Shown one piece after another: positions 1 to 9,904 of a stretch of DNA of 64,000 bases. The stretch covers positions 6,962,609 through 7,026,608 of the forward strand of contig RPFO01000213.1 in the NCBI GenBank assembly GCA_009746045.1, written 5' to 3'. Position 1 is the stretch's first letter. Every line of letters starts with the position of its first letter. The position numbers and the translations under genes are program-made. This stretch comes from Mesostigma viride. Taxonomy: Eukaryota > Streptophyta > Mesostigmatophyceae > Mesostigmatales > Mesostigmataceae. The notes beneath the pieces were generated by a model. The model saw only the letters and a list, made by a program, of their open reading frames with translations. It had not been told where the DNA came from and ran no database searches.

Positions 1-309
1 TTCATCAATCAGCTCATCAATCATATTCCTAAAACCTTTGCCATCATCGAGACATCGACCATTGCCAGTCGTCCTGGGTTACAACTTTACATTCGTCTAA
101 TACTCTCGTCACTCTCGCCGCCAAGCAGGCAAAGGGCCCGCGGGACAGACTGGCATGGGCATGATAACGGCCTACTGTACTGTAGAATCTTGAAGCATAT
201 CAACGAACAGACCTGAACTGGTGAACTTGAATTCGTAGGTATCCAGTACGAAGTTAGCATTTCAGTGGACTTCAGTACATTAGTAGGTACCCGCTATATA
301 TTGACCCTG

Positions 310-506
310 CCTGACGCATAGACTCGGTGCCCATAAGTACTGACGTGCTGCCTGAATTTACGCGTCAGACGACTGACGTGCAGACAAAATTTATGCGTCA
401 GTCGACTGATGCAGTGCCAAAATTTACGCGTCAGCTGTCTGACGCGCGGACGAAAAAGTCAGACGCGTCAGCGGCTGACGCACGTGTCCCGCTACTAGAA
501 ACACTG
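310..506. mobile_element. Partial hAT-like element end with GCGTCAG subterminal repeats
   Basis: About 200 bp packed with GCGTCAG/CTGACGC heptamers in both orientations and ending in TACTAGAAACACTG at 506. The same end and the same heptamers occur in the element at 60559-61632, whose other end is CAGTGTTTGTAGTAG. A CAGTG-type terminus with clustered short subterminal repeats resembles hAT elements, where such repeats bind transposase. The left end is not found here, so this copy is truncated. The open frame that runs through it is a by-product of the repeats. The first 309 bases of the window hold nothing I recognise. Confidence 0.5.
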
Positions 507-1107
507 GGCACTATTTAACCTAACTTTGGCTGATTAGTAATTGGCCGACAAAAAGTAATAAAAGCTATTCAACTAGTGGTCAAGCCGTAATTTTATACAA
601 GCTCGTTTGTATCCCGCTTCGTATACTCTCACGCAACGTTACTAACGCTCTCGCTTATGTTCAGTAGTGAGCTCAGCAGTACAATGTGGGCAGGCTGTGC
701 CTTATACATCATTGTTCAAGTTGTGCTTACGTTGGCTATGTAAAGGCCGCTGCATGCATGCACTGCACCTTGGCAGTCTTTCAAGATTGCAACTCGTTTA
801 CGGCACGTTTATGAATCACATGCTGATGCTTTCTGTATTTGCATTGCGCCGGCTGCAATGTCTGGGATGTGCCTGCAGGTTCGAACAGCTTGCCGTTTCT
901 GGCACTTTACCATCCTCGCTAAGCTCGGCGTACTCACTCTTCGAATTGTGAGTTTAGATGGAATGATCAAATGCATGGCATCGTGCTTGCATTCCCGTTC
1001 GTAGGTCGTGCCATGATGAATCGTTCGTGCACTGAGGGTGCTGCATTCACTTTTCATGTAAGCATATGAATGTACCATGTCTACAGTAGTCTGTGTTCTC
1101 TTCACAG
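507..1107. other. Unassigned intergenic or intronic DNA
   Basis: No convincing gene. A half-hairpin related to the 1590-2105 repeat (ATTGGCCGACAAAAAGTAAT) lies near 538-560. The short open frames on both strands show no recognisable domain. Confidence 0.4.
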
Positions 1108-1185
1108 CCAGGCCGTGGGTTATGAGCCTCAGTCTGCATCATTGCCAATTGTGGATAATAAGTCTTTCTGGCCGACTCTGGTTCT
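1108..1185 (+). CDS. Candidate LRR exon (weak), phase-2 bounded
   Basis: A pyrimidine-rich acceptor (TTCTCTTCACAG) precedes 78 nt that read as one nucleotide plus 25 codons plus two nucleotides, ending at a GTAAGT donor. The peptide contains S-A-S-L-P and ends in L-V-L, roughly the pattern of the clearer LRR exons downstream, with Gly replaced by Ser and two extra residues. Frame and intron phase match the exons at 15558, 20635, 22675 and 39465. If real it would belong to the same extracellular LRR gene. The match is loose, so it may be chance or a decayed exon. Confidence 0.35.
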
Positions 1186-1589
1186 GTAAGTAGCTGTTGG
1201 ATGAGTAGCTTGATCTCATACTGAAGTAGCTTTGTCCCAAATTATAAATGCACCTCCTGATGATCACAGTACCAGAGAGAACGCATTCCCTTTCAGTACC
1301 TGCAGGTGGCAGGTATTTGCAACTTGGTGTCGGATCCTTTATTCTTAGTTAACTCGTCTTCTGTCCCTACATACTCAGCCCTAAAATGATATGTAATAGT
1401 ACTGAGTTGGCCACTTTCAACCGCGTGTAGCGACTAGGGGGGGGGTCCATCCCATATGTTTTGATGTGGATCGGGGATATACTTGATGTCATTTTACTGG
1501 CAAAAATACATTAGTGAAAACTTGACCCAAACACCTGGAAATTACGCGGATATATACAGCACCCTTGGCGAATTTGCATTTTGCGGGGG
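1186..1589. other. Unassigned, probably intronic
   Basis: No open frame, repeat or motif that I can assign. Confidence 0.35.
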
Positions 1590-2105
1590 AAGCAATTACT
1601 TATTATCGGTCAATTACTAATTGGCCAACGTCTTGCGCAGGAATCGTTGGCCGATTGGTAATTGCCAGCCGATAAAAAGTAATAGCTGGACGCTATGCAA
1701 GTTAGAACCTACATGCAGCGCGTGCAGGTGAGGCGCGGTTTCGAAACCTCGTGTGGACAGTGCTGAGCGGATTATTTGGGGGAAACCGGCCTTAATAGCG
1801 GATCACGGCTGGCCGGGTCTATTTAATCGCCGCACGAGGTTACTAGATATCAAACCCACCCGGGATGAATATCGAATTAGTAATTCGATGCGGAATCAGA
1901 GATTAGGCACACAGGGTGAAATTCACCTCTGACTCCCTAGATAGCGAGCCGCCTAGCATTTCGCCCCGCGCGCAAAGGTTTAAGTTGAATAGCTTTTATT
2001 AGCTATTACTACAGTATTTGTCGGCCAATCACTTATTGACTAACATCCAGCGCAGGATGTTGGCCAAGAAGTACATGGCCGACAAAAAGTAATAGCTAGA
2101 GGCTA
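1590..2105. repeat. Paired-hairpin repeat element
   Basis: Two imperfect palindromes of about 95 bp (1590-1685 and 2005-2100) flank a body of about 300 bp. Each hairpin has GCGCAGGA at its apex and GCCGA(C/T)AAAAAGTAATAGCTRG on its arm. The body contains GGTTTCGAAACCTCGTG, which resembles an RNA polymerase III B box. Related sequence recurs at 11606-12080 (whole) and 15170-15440 (body only). It is a non-autonomous mobile repeat of unknown class; no terminal duplication is evident. Confidence 0.5.
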
Positions 2106-2159
2106 TGCAACTGAAACAGCTTGCTGCTAAGATATCGACCAAAAACTCCCCAAAATATG

Positions 2160-2574
2160 AGTTAGCTGAGATACCACGAGGCTGACTTGTGGCCGGAGCC
2201 ACACAGGAGAATACAAAATGTGACCGGAGTTATTCTGGCGGAGACGGAATAACAGTGCCGAGCGCCGGTTGTGGCGCAACGCGGCGACATGGACGTACTG
2301 CGTCTCTCACGAGTCCCCTATGACTGCTGTACTACGTAACATTTGTCCGCCACGTGTCCAAGCTCTAGATGTTTCTAGACCTTCAGCACCGTTCCTACGC
2401 CCAACGTTCATCAGACTAGTTGCTGGCTACGTTACTTGCGTCCACGTTGCCGCGTGGTGCCACAACCGGCGCTCGGCACTGTTATTCCGTCTCCTCCAGA
2501 ATAGCTCCTAGAACATTTTATGTTTCCCTGTGTGGCTCCGGCCACAAGTCAGCCTCGAGGTATCTCAGCTAACT
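2160..2574. mobile_element. MITE with about 140-bp terminal inverted repeats
   Basis: 415 bp. The ends AGTTAGCTGAGATACC and its reverse complement continue as inverted arms for about 140 bp with scattered mismatches. The flanks carry a perfect 5-bp direct repeat ATATG (2155-2159 and 2575-2579), consistent with a target-site duplication. There is no transposase; the 80-codon open frame inside is incidental. The superfamily is undetermined. Confidence 0.75.
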
Positions 2575-2708
2575 ATATGTCCAAGAAAGATCTTTTCACT
2601 TAGTACATATTTGAATATATTTTGAGAAAACGTTTTCCGTCAAATATTCCGACCGGGGCGAATTTTTTACAAAACCTCAAAATTCGGTCCTAATGCACAT
2701 GTGGTAGG

Positions 2709-3181
2709 ATCGTGGTTCTCTGAACATAGTTTCTTTATAGTGAGATGGAAGGGTAGCCGCTATAGCTAGCTAGGTTATTGGGTTCACGTAACATACCTTT
2801 TGAGGCCGGTGCGGCCTGATGTGGATCAGTCGTGGCCAAAGCTTTGGCCAGTTTTTCTTGGCCAGGTGGCAGGAGCTACAGACGCTGAGATATAAACGCT
2901 GAGATATAAACGCTGAGATATAAACCTGCCACTGTCTAGGTTTCTTGGCTAATGGCGTAGTGATTAACTAGATCTAGATGCTGTCTCTCACGCAACATGT
3001 GACCTAATAGCCCCGGCAGCCTTACGTAAGCTGCCGGCAATTAGAACGCCACATTGCGTCATTTGTTCAGACGCAACATTTGCGTGGCGAAAAAATGCCG
3101 TCCGGGCCAAGGCCGCATGACACGCAGAAAAGGACAAAAACAAACCCACCTACAATAGCTAAGGTCGGCCTCTTTCTTTTC
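2709..3181 (+). repeat. A1 terminal repeat of element I
   Basis: Matches A2 at 8174-8606 and A1/A2 of element III. Begins ATCGTGGTTCTCTGAACATAG and ends in GGTCGGCCTCTTTCTTTTC. Near 2885-2925 the phrase ACGCTGAGATATAAA is repeated three times where other copies have it once. Includes a hairpin around GCCGGCAGCTTACGTAAGGC-type sequence near 3014-3040. Probably holds the promoter, since it lies directly upstream of gag, but no TATA box can be assigned with confidence. Confidence 0.85.
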
Positions 3182-3268
3182 ATGAGGGCGGCGACAGCAA
3201 GCCAGGGGAAACGAGCCTCTGGTTTGACGAACCTGTACTGTCGGAGCCATTTTTGGCCCTGAGTAGCA

Positions 3269-4786
3269 ATGCCGAAGGGGCGCAAGGCTACATACAGCAG
3301 GGCAGGCAACGCGCGGGGAGGACGGGACGCCCACACCGCGGGCTGCTGGCGCCAGTCACGCGCCAGTCGCCTTCAGCGCCAAAAAGAAGCAGCTCGCCAC
3401 TCTGCTCGCCAAGTGCATCAGCCCCGCAGAGGCTGCGGGGGCAGTCGAGCAGGTCTTCGGTGCCGAGGACTGGGTGACAGACGCCAGCTCGTGGAGCTCG
3501 AGCCAGCTGAAGTCTGTCGTGCAGTTGCTGGCCGATCACGTTGATGTTGCCGACGTGTTGAACGCACGTTACCCAAACGGAACGTTGGTGGCAAAACTGC
3601 TGGCCGTGGCAGATCTTGCAGCGGACAAGGAGGAGGATCAGGCGCTGCCACCAACGACACCTGCGCAACGAAAAATGAAACAGTTGGCGGCGGACCGGTC
3701 TACTACAGCCGAAAATGCACTTTTCGGAAAATTATTTAATTTTTGGCTTAGATGACGTTTGGTTTTGACCCGTAATTCCCGAAATCGGACATCTTTGGGC
3801 ACTTTAGAGGCTGATCCTGAATGCTCTCATCGAGATCTATCGATTGCGCTACTTATTCTTGAGATTGGACCCCCCCTCATGCCCCCCTGTCCAACTTCCC
3901 ATTCTTTACTTACGGCTTGGTTGGCGTCAATGATTGACGTCAGAGCCATTTTCACCAGTTTTGTAACCGTAATCACACTTTACCGTAATGTACTATTATG
4001 AACTAAGGTATGTATGATCTGAAATCCTCTCGGCGAGATCTATCGATTGCGCTACTTAAAGTTTTATTCGGGGTCGATCTACGTGACCGGGTCTACCACG
4101 AGTACATAGACCGGTCCGCCGCCAACTGTTTCAAATGGCCAAGTCGAAAGGCGCGGCCAAGGTTTCGGCAGGTGGGGGGGCTGTCGGAAAGGAAATGAGG
4201 GCGAGGTTGGCGACATCCGTTGGGGCACCTCTGGAAACCGAAAATCAGGACGAAGAGCAGGACGAGGAGGGGGACGTCGCAGCCGAGAAATTCATGCAAG
4301 GTTTGAAGGCAGCGCTGGGAGGAGTGGAGGGGGCGGGAAGCCACTTCAAGGCCTCGAAATGTGTGGCGCTGCCAAGCCGAGCCAAGAGCGTGAAATATCG
4401 GATTTCGGAGCGGGTGCTGCCGGGGGTGTTGGAGGACGCCAGCGACAATTGGATTGGAATCCGGTCGTGGGTCATGACGGTCAAGCCTGGAAATTGGCGG
4501 AACATGGAGAACAGGAAAATTGTCATGAACATTGCATTGGCCATGGACACCCTTCTCAAGGAGCTGGGCTCAGCAGCCGGGGAGCTTGTGGGCATGGAGT
4601 ACCTAATGAGGGTGGTGGCGGCCTTGCTGCAGGTGGAGGGGCAAGGAGGGGGGGGTGGAAGGTGGCCAGCCACCTCCTGCCACTGGGGGAGGAGGCTGCA
4701 CTGTCAGCCACCCCGGCTGTCAAGGCAGCCCTCCAAATTGCGATCCTCTTGGACAAGCTCAGCAAGGCTCGACAAGTAGGGAAATA
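3269..4786 (+). pseudogene. Gag-like ORF1 of element I, interrupted
   Basis: Start MPKGRKAT at 3269; frame errors separate it from the conserved section (K-K-K-Q-L-A-T-L-L-A-K, then G-A-V-E-Q-V-F-G and P-N-G-T-L-V-A-K-L-L-A-V-A). The MITE at 3677-4132 then interrupts it. Beyond that the open frame from 4135 carries an acidic stretch (ENQDEEQDEEG), a conserved section with RSWVMTVKPGNWRNMENRK, and a helical C-terminal part. The same protein runs almost uninterrupted in element III. Position and high conservation between copies suggest the structural protein of the particle; no zinc knuckle is visible. The family is not one I recognise by sequence. Confidence 0.65.
3677..4132. mobile_element. 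MITE inserted in gag of element I
   Basis: 456 bp with perfect 26-bp terminal inverted repeats beginning GAAACAGTTGGCGGCGGACC, flanked by AAAT at 3673-3676 and 4133-4136. Elements II (32250-32262) and III (43568-43580) give the uninterrupted sequence with a single AAAT, so this is a proven insertion. Inside, a phrase with CGAGATCTATCGATTGCGCT occurs twice (about 3830 and 4034) as direct repeats. There is no coding capacity. The superfamily is unclear from a 4-bp duplication. Confidence 0.85.
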
Positions 4787-5690
4787 GAATACCCGGTGGG
4801 ACCGCTCCCTTTTCCCGCTGCCATACCCACTTAGGCCAGCGTACATTGCATGGGGCAGGGTGAGATCGGCACGCCGGCGACAGCGTGCCACGCACCGCCA
4901 CCGCGAGTACACACTGCAATGCAAGGTAGTGCGTTGGCTTAATTGGCTGTGGGGGGGGGGGCAAGACCCTCCTCCTAACCCTAGAGGGGCGTGCTCTAAG
5001 GGGAGGGAGGAGGCCCTTGCGAGGGTCAAGAGGCACTGCACCTGGCACAGTTGCCGCGTAGGGGGCGTTGCGACAGGCCAGGAGCAAGAAGGTGCTGATG
5101 CAATGTATGGGAAGCAGAATAAGTATGCACAACTGCGCGCGGACGCGGTGAGTTTACCAAGGGCGGAGGTGGTGGGGAAGGCACGGCTGCTCAACCTGTT
5201 GGCTATGCGGCCGAGCTGGTGAGAGATGTATGTCAGCGAAGAGAACTGCATCATGCCAGCGGTCGTGGCGAGCGCAAAGTATTGGAATGTGCCCAAGCCC
5301 AGCCGGGGATGCTCCATGGCTGAATGGGGCAAGCTCATGAGCCGGGCAGCAGGCGTGGGCATGGTGGCGTTCCGGGAGAGGCGGCCCAAGTGGGTGGATG
5401 GCTGCTTTGGAGTGGCCAAGGGGGTGGGTGAGCTACGGTTCATCGTCAACAGGAAGCTGGGCAACCTGCTGTGGGTGGAACCCCCCAAGATCCTGCTCCA
5501 GTGGTGGTCTACATCACTTGAGGGCTGGTGCTACTGCGCTAAGAGCGACCTCGTGTCATACTACTACGCCATCGAGGTGCCCGAGTGGTGGTGGGACTAC
5601 CAAGGGCTTCCTAGTGTGTGGTCGACTAGCGTAGGTCTGGCAGGGCCGCGAGGCGGAGGGTGTGGCCCGTGCTCAAGGTGCTGGCCATGG

Positions 5691-5837
5691 GACATTCCCA
5701 TGCGGTGGCGCTGGGGGAGGCCATCCATGAGATGGTGCACTACATGACCGGTGCCCTGGATCCAGACATTCCCATGCTGTGGCGCTGGGGGAGGCCATCC
5801 ATGAGATGGTGCACTACATGACCGGTGCCCTGGATCC
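5691..5837 (+). repeat. 74-bp tandem duplication inside RT
   Basis: GACATTCCCATGC...CTGGATCC occurs at 5691-5764 and again from 5765, with one mismatch. 74 is not a multiple of three, so RT is shifted out of frame. Elements II and III have a single copy. Recent replication slippage or unequal exchange is likely. Confidence 0.9.
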
Positions 5838-7002
5838 GAGTCGCCAGGTCAACTACGTCTCAAGCGCAGGTGAGCTCACCTTGGTGCGCGACGAGTGTGG
5901 CCAGCCACTGCGCTTGGCCATCGAGTACAAGGAGGAGCGCGCCGGGGAGCTTCAGATTGACCTGGAAACCCCCCCTGCCCGCATGTTGTCCATCACCATT
6001 GATGACTTGGTGGCGAGCAACGGGCGGACCTGCGAGGCGGTGAACCAGCTCATCACGCGCGCTAATAAGGAAGGCAACCTCCCTGACAACCTTGTGCCGT
6101 CTAAGGAGAAGACTAAGATGGCGAGCCTGAAAGGGGACGAGCTAGAAGCCCTAGGGGTGGTACACCGACGAAACGGCGTGCTGGAACCAATGGTCAAGTA
6201 GCTCAACCTTGTGATTGCCCACACGCAGGCTATACTCACTCGAGGCCGAGCTACAGCCGAGGGGCTGGCTGCCATCTTGGTGCAGTGGTTGTGGCTGCAG
6301 ATGTTAAGCCGCAGCTGCTTGTCCATTTGGCAGCAATGTTTCAAATTCATCAGCCTGCAAGGGTGGGGGCAGCGATCCTGGGTGCTGTGGGCCGGGGTGC
6401 GGGAGGAGTTAGAGTGTGCCCTGGCCTTGGCTCCCATGCTAAGGGTTGACCGAAGCGCACCTTTGGCACGTGAGGTGGTTGCATCTGATGCGTCCACCTA
6501 CGGGCAAGGTGTCGTGTACGCAACCATGGAGCCGGGCGATGTGACGGAGCTGGCGAGGGCACGAGAGGTGCGGGGGTACCCGACTTTGCTCATACCAAGC
6601 GAGGTGGCCTACGCTGGCCCTAGGCCATTGAGCGCGCGGGCGCAACAAGCAATCACTAGCCAGCAATGGCGGGTTGGGGTCAGGAGTCGTTGGCGGGATT
6701 CGGGGATGCACATCAACGAGAAGGTGTGGGCTGCAGTGAAGGGCGTGGAGAGGAGTTCGCGCAGCCTGGCAAACCGAGCAAAGCGGGGGGTGAGGTTGGT
6801 GGATTCCCCCGCGGCAAAGGGGCGGTCATCATCCCACAAGCTCAACAAGCAGTGCCGCCGCTTGTGCGCGCTGACCTTCGCCACTGGGAGTTGTTCCCAG
6901 TGGGTGTGGACGCCGAGTGCACTTCAACCAGCCGATGGCGTTTCTCGCGGCCAATCCATGGCGACTTTCTTGGCAGGCTGGGTGCGCGACCTGACCGCGG
7001 AA

Positions 7003-7026
7003 GGCATCCATCCTAACCCAGGGCCC
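7003..7026 (+). other. 2A-like G-I-H-P-N-P-G-P motif between RNase H and recombinase
   Basis: In the frame of RNase H the codons at 7003-7026 read GIHPNPGP, after W-V-R-D-L-T-A-E. It sits between the last RNase H motif and the start of the recombinase core-binding domain. Viral and retrotransposon 2A peptides end in N-P-G/P and cause ribosome skipping between Gly and Pro. The usual D-x-E before N-P-G-P is not present (G-I-H instead), so activity is uncertain. Element III keeps it; element II has N-L-G-P. Confidence 0.55.
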
Positions 7027-7029
7027 CCT

Positions 7030-7961
7030 GCACCTGTTAGCTACCTTCGATTGCTAGAGGGGAAAGTAAAGCCGGCTACCTTGCTGGCCTACCGTCGTGG
7101 CCTTGATTCTTTTTTGAATTGGTGGGAGGCTGGTGGGCGGGCGGACAGGTCATCGTCACGAGCTGACACCCTTGAGGAGGCATTTTGTGCGTATGTCGCC
7201 TGGGCTCATTTTCGGGAATACAGCCGCCAGACGTGTGTCAATGCCTTGATGGGGTTGCAACTTCATTATCCCGTATGGTGAAGCGGTGGGACTTGGCCCG
7301 TGGCGTCCTCGCTGGGTGGAAAGCACTTGTGGGCCCCCGTGCCCCTCCTCCCATTCCATGGGAGGCGGCGTTTGCACTTGCCAGCACGATGGTCATGCAA
7401 GGTCAGCGCCTTGCGGACCTGCTGGTGGTCATCGTGTTCCGCCATTACCTGCGAATCTCGGAGGCGCTGAACCTCGGTGTTGGCCATGTGCGCCGCCAGC
7501 CTGACGTTCGGCTTGGACCGGCTCAACGGGGCGCCCTACTGTTGAGGTCTACCAAGACCTCTAAGGGCAAGACTCAGCCAGTGGTGGTAGAAGATGTGAT
7601 GTCTGAAACCATCCTCCGTCACTGCATCGCGGGTAAGCACGCTTGGGAGGCCGTGTTCCCTTTCACCTACCCGCAATTCAGGCACATTTGGCAGGATGCG
7701 ACTCAGGCCTTGGGGGTCGCCCAGATTTTCACCATTCTTGGGCTGCGGCATGGGGGTGCCACTCGTGATTTCCTCGAGGGTCGCAGCATGGGGGACATCC
7801 AGGGCCGGGGGCACTGGCTTAGCAGCTCCACGGTTGCCCGTGATGTGGGCTTGCACCGCAGTTTGGAGGTGGAGTTTCCTGAGGTTCTTCTTCGGGCCAT
7901 GGCCGCCTGCCCCCCTCGGGCCTCAGTGGCGGGCTATTGTGAAATTGCCCTCCACCTATAG
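7030..7961 (+). pseudogene. Tyrosine recombinase of element I, catalytic Tyr lost
   Basis: An N-terminal SAM-like core-binding segment (V-K-P-A-T-L-L-A-Y-R-R-G-L-D) is followed by a catalytic domain: L-R-I-S-E-A-L (first Arg, box 1), G-L-R-H-G-G-A-T (second Arg, box 2), R-G-H-W (His/Trp position), then S-S-T-V-A-R-D-V-G. The nucleophile position is GAT (Asp, 7842-7844), where element III has TAT (Tyr). The His three residues before the second Arg is Leu. A stop at 7279-7281 separates it from RNase H. In an active element this enzyme would integrate the circular cDNA. Confidence 0.8.
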
Positions 7962-8040
7962 TTTGGTTGTTCATTTCTACATATGTCATTATGCTAGGTT
8001 CTTTGGCCCTGGCATGGATCGCCAGTGAGGGATATAAGGA

Positions 8041-8173
8041 CAAGGCCAGCCTTTGCCAAGCAATAAGTGTTCCCATGAGCATCGGCGGCCGGGATGTGGC
8101 CTGCCTTTTGTATGTGCTCCACTCATTGTTTTGATGAAGAGTTTGGTTACCCTGGAGTTCCACGGCCAACAGA
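8041..8173 (+). repeat. B1 repeat of element I
   Basis: From AAGGCCAGCC to the A2 junction; near-identical to B2 at 8635-8768, including GTGCTCCACTCATTGTTTT. Carries an AATAAA-like AATGAA/ATGAAG stretch where B2 has TTTAATAAAGAG, which could be a polyadenylation signal in B2. Confidence 0.8.
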
Positions 8174-8606
8174 ATCGTGGTTCTCTGAACATAGTTTCTT
8201 TATAGTGAGATGGAAGGGTAGCCGCTATAGCTAGGTTATTGGGTTCACGTGACATACCTTTTGAGGCTGATGCGGCCTGATCCGGATCAGTCGTGGCCAA
8301 AGCTTTGGCCAGTTTTTCTTGGCCAGGTGGCAGGAGCTACGTTGAGATATAAACCTGCCACTGTCTAGGTTTCTTGGCGAATGGCGTAGTGATTAACTAG
8401 ATCTAGATTCTTTCTCTCACGCAATATGTGACCGAATAGCCCCGGCAGCCTTACGTAAGCTGCCGGCAATAAGAACGCCACATTGCGTCATTTGTTCAGA
8501 CGCACCATTTGCATGGCAAAAAAATGCCGTCCGGGCCAAGGCCGCATGACACGCAAAAAAGGACAAAAACAAACCCACCTAGCTAAGGTCGGCCTCTTTT
8601 CTTTTC
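8174..8606 (+). repeat. A2 repeat of element I
   Basis: Near-identical to A1 (2709-3181). Directly follows B1, completing the split direct repeat arrangement. Junction sequence: CAACAGA/ATCGTGG. Confidence 0.85.
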
Positions 8607-8768
8607 CCGCCCACCCTCCCTGCGTGTTTGGGGGTAAGGCTAGCCTTTGCTAAGGAATAAGTGTTCCCATGAGCATCGGCGGCCGGGATGTGGCCTGCCT
8701 TTTGTATGTGCTCCACTCATTGTTTTAATAAAGAGTCTGGTTACCCTGGAGTTCCACGGTTAATAGAA
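8607..8768 (+). repeat. B2 terminal repeat of element I
   Basis: CCGCCCACCCTCCCTGCGTG leads into the B sequence; ends TTAATAGAA. Contains TTTAATAAAGAG, a plausible poly(A) signal near the element's 3' end. Confidence 0.8.
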
Positions 8769-9649
8769 CTGAAATGTCTTTGGGTCCTAAAATTAGGACC
8801 AGGAACAGACGACGAGTTAAAGGGCTCAGTACAACTGGCTGGTCACGTGTGAAGTCACAATCATAACACAAAGTTATTTCTAATTATTATATACTTATAG
8901 TAGTATAGGGGGACATGTGGTTTGTGCATTTAATGAAATTTAGATACACGCGGCCCGACTATTAGTCTCTGTCACTGCCTACAGAATGTGTACGATGTTT
9001 TTGTTTGCAAGCGTAATAGGCACTAGAGTTTAAGTCCAAACTATATGTATCAGGAAGGCAGTCTTTTCTAATTTGTACACCAGTACATACATGTATTTAG
9101 GTCCTCAAAGGCACTATAATGGCAAATAGTGATCACCCTATATGTAGGTACATCATGAGTTACACATAGCAAACAGGACCCTATGTAGATACTGTACATC
9201 ATGAGTTACGCACAGCAAATGTTCAGGTCATGCAAGTTTTTTTTCTGGCCATGCTGTGTCTCCAGGGTGTGACGACCAGCATTATAACCCACCCAACTAA
9301 TAATGGATTAACCAGGTACTTAGGTTGCATGATCGGGAGGTAGCATGCATTTTGTTTGCGATCGATTCCATATTAATGGCTGGTGGGTGTCCATATGCAA
9401 CTGTTTGCATACACAGTCTATGTACACTAAACTGTGGACGTTGGTTAAAGTTGTTCCCGAGCTATATTAATTACAACATGCATTTAGCAGCCAATAGCTA
9501 GGCTGCACTTCAGAGCACTGAGGGGCTAATTAAAACTGAATCTGTCTTACTTGGACAATTTTTATGGCCACTGAGCTGATAGCAACATGGAATGTCATGG
9601 GTTCACCCGTCACGGTCATTAAGCCTCTGCAAATAGACATACCACTACA
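8769..9649. other. Unassigned, AT-rich
   Basis: No coding signal. A phrase CATCATGAGTTAC(A/G)CA(T/C)AGCAAA occurs twice (about 9150 and 9198), a short direct repeat. Confidence 0.35.
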
Positions 9650-9895
9650 GTACATAAGCTCCCAAGAAGACCAGCATTTGGTTGAAACAAATATTGGTCT
9701 GAGCCCTGCCACGAGTGCAGCTGTGACAGAGGCAAAGGCTTCAGTCCACACACGCAAGCAAGAAGCCTTCAGGGTGGGTGGGAGGGAAAGAAACAATTGC
9801 GGATCATTGCCCGCCTACTGCATAAGCTTGCTGAAGGCATGGTCCGCCGACACACAAGCTGACATCATCCTAATTTTATAAACACCAGTGATAGT
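9650..9895 (-). mobile_element. Partial solo terminal repeat (C-family), reversed
   Basis: Read on the - strand: GGTCTTCTTGGGAGCTTA at its end, preceded by CTCCCACCCACCCTGAAGGC and GGCAATGATCCGCAATTGTT, as in the units at 16327-17055 and 19102-19855. Only the B part and the end of A remain. The TTAA-type element at 9905 follows immediately. Confidence 0.65.
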
Positions 9896-9904
9896 AGCCT
9901 CTAG

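Larger units (their letters stand above)
4860..7281 (+). pseudogene. Reverse transcriptase-RNase H of element I (broken)
   Basis: RT: L-R-F-I-V-N-R-K-L-G-N (motif 1 type) near 5430, S-D-L-V-S-Y-Y-Y-A-I-E-V-P (motif A type, catalytic Asp) near 5545, G-H-S-H-A-V-A-L-G-E near 5695, and I-T-I-D-D-L (motif C, YxDD-like with Thr for Tyr) near 5995. RNase H: V-A-S-D-A-S-T-Y-G (6479-6505) and P-A-D-G-V-S-R (near 6935). A stop at 5220-5222, where elements II and III read Arg, a frameshift from the 74-bp duplication, and a stop at 6199-6201 disable it. In other copies the RNase H frame runs on into the recombinase, so this is one polyprotein split here by mutation. It would synthesise the element's cDNA in cytoplasmic particles. 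Confidence 0.8.
2709..8768 (+). mobile_element. Element I: PAT/Kangaroo-like tyrosine-recombinase retrotransposon (defective)
   Basis: 6,060 bp from ATCGTGG at the left to TTAATAGAA at the right. Order: A1 repeat, Gag-like gene, RT-RNase H, tyrosine recombinase, B1-A2-B2. There is no flanking target duplication, as expected when a tyrosine recombinase integrates a circular intermediate. It is the only copy here that keeps the RT motif A region. It is broken by a MITE in gag, a stop at 5220-5222, a 74-bp tandem duplication in RT, a stop at 7279-7281 and a lost recombinase tyrosine. Assignment to the DIRS order rests on RT + RNase H + tyrosine recombinase in one element; the split direct repeats point to the PAT/Ngaro type. 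Confidence 0.88.

Noticed and set aside
327-518. 63-codon frame with repeated F-T-R-Q
   Set aside because: Follows from the GCGTCAG repeats of a transposon end.
3077-3755. Several overlapping frames on both strands at the start of element I
   Set aside because: All but the Gag frame are shadows; some lie in the non-coding A1 repeat.
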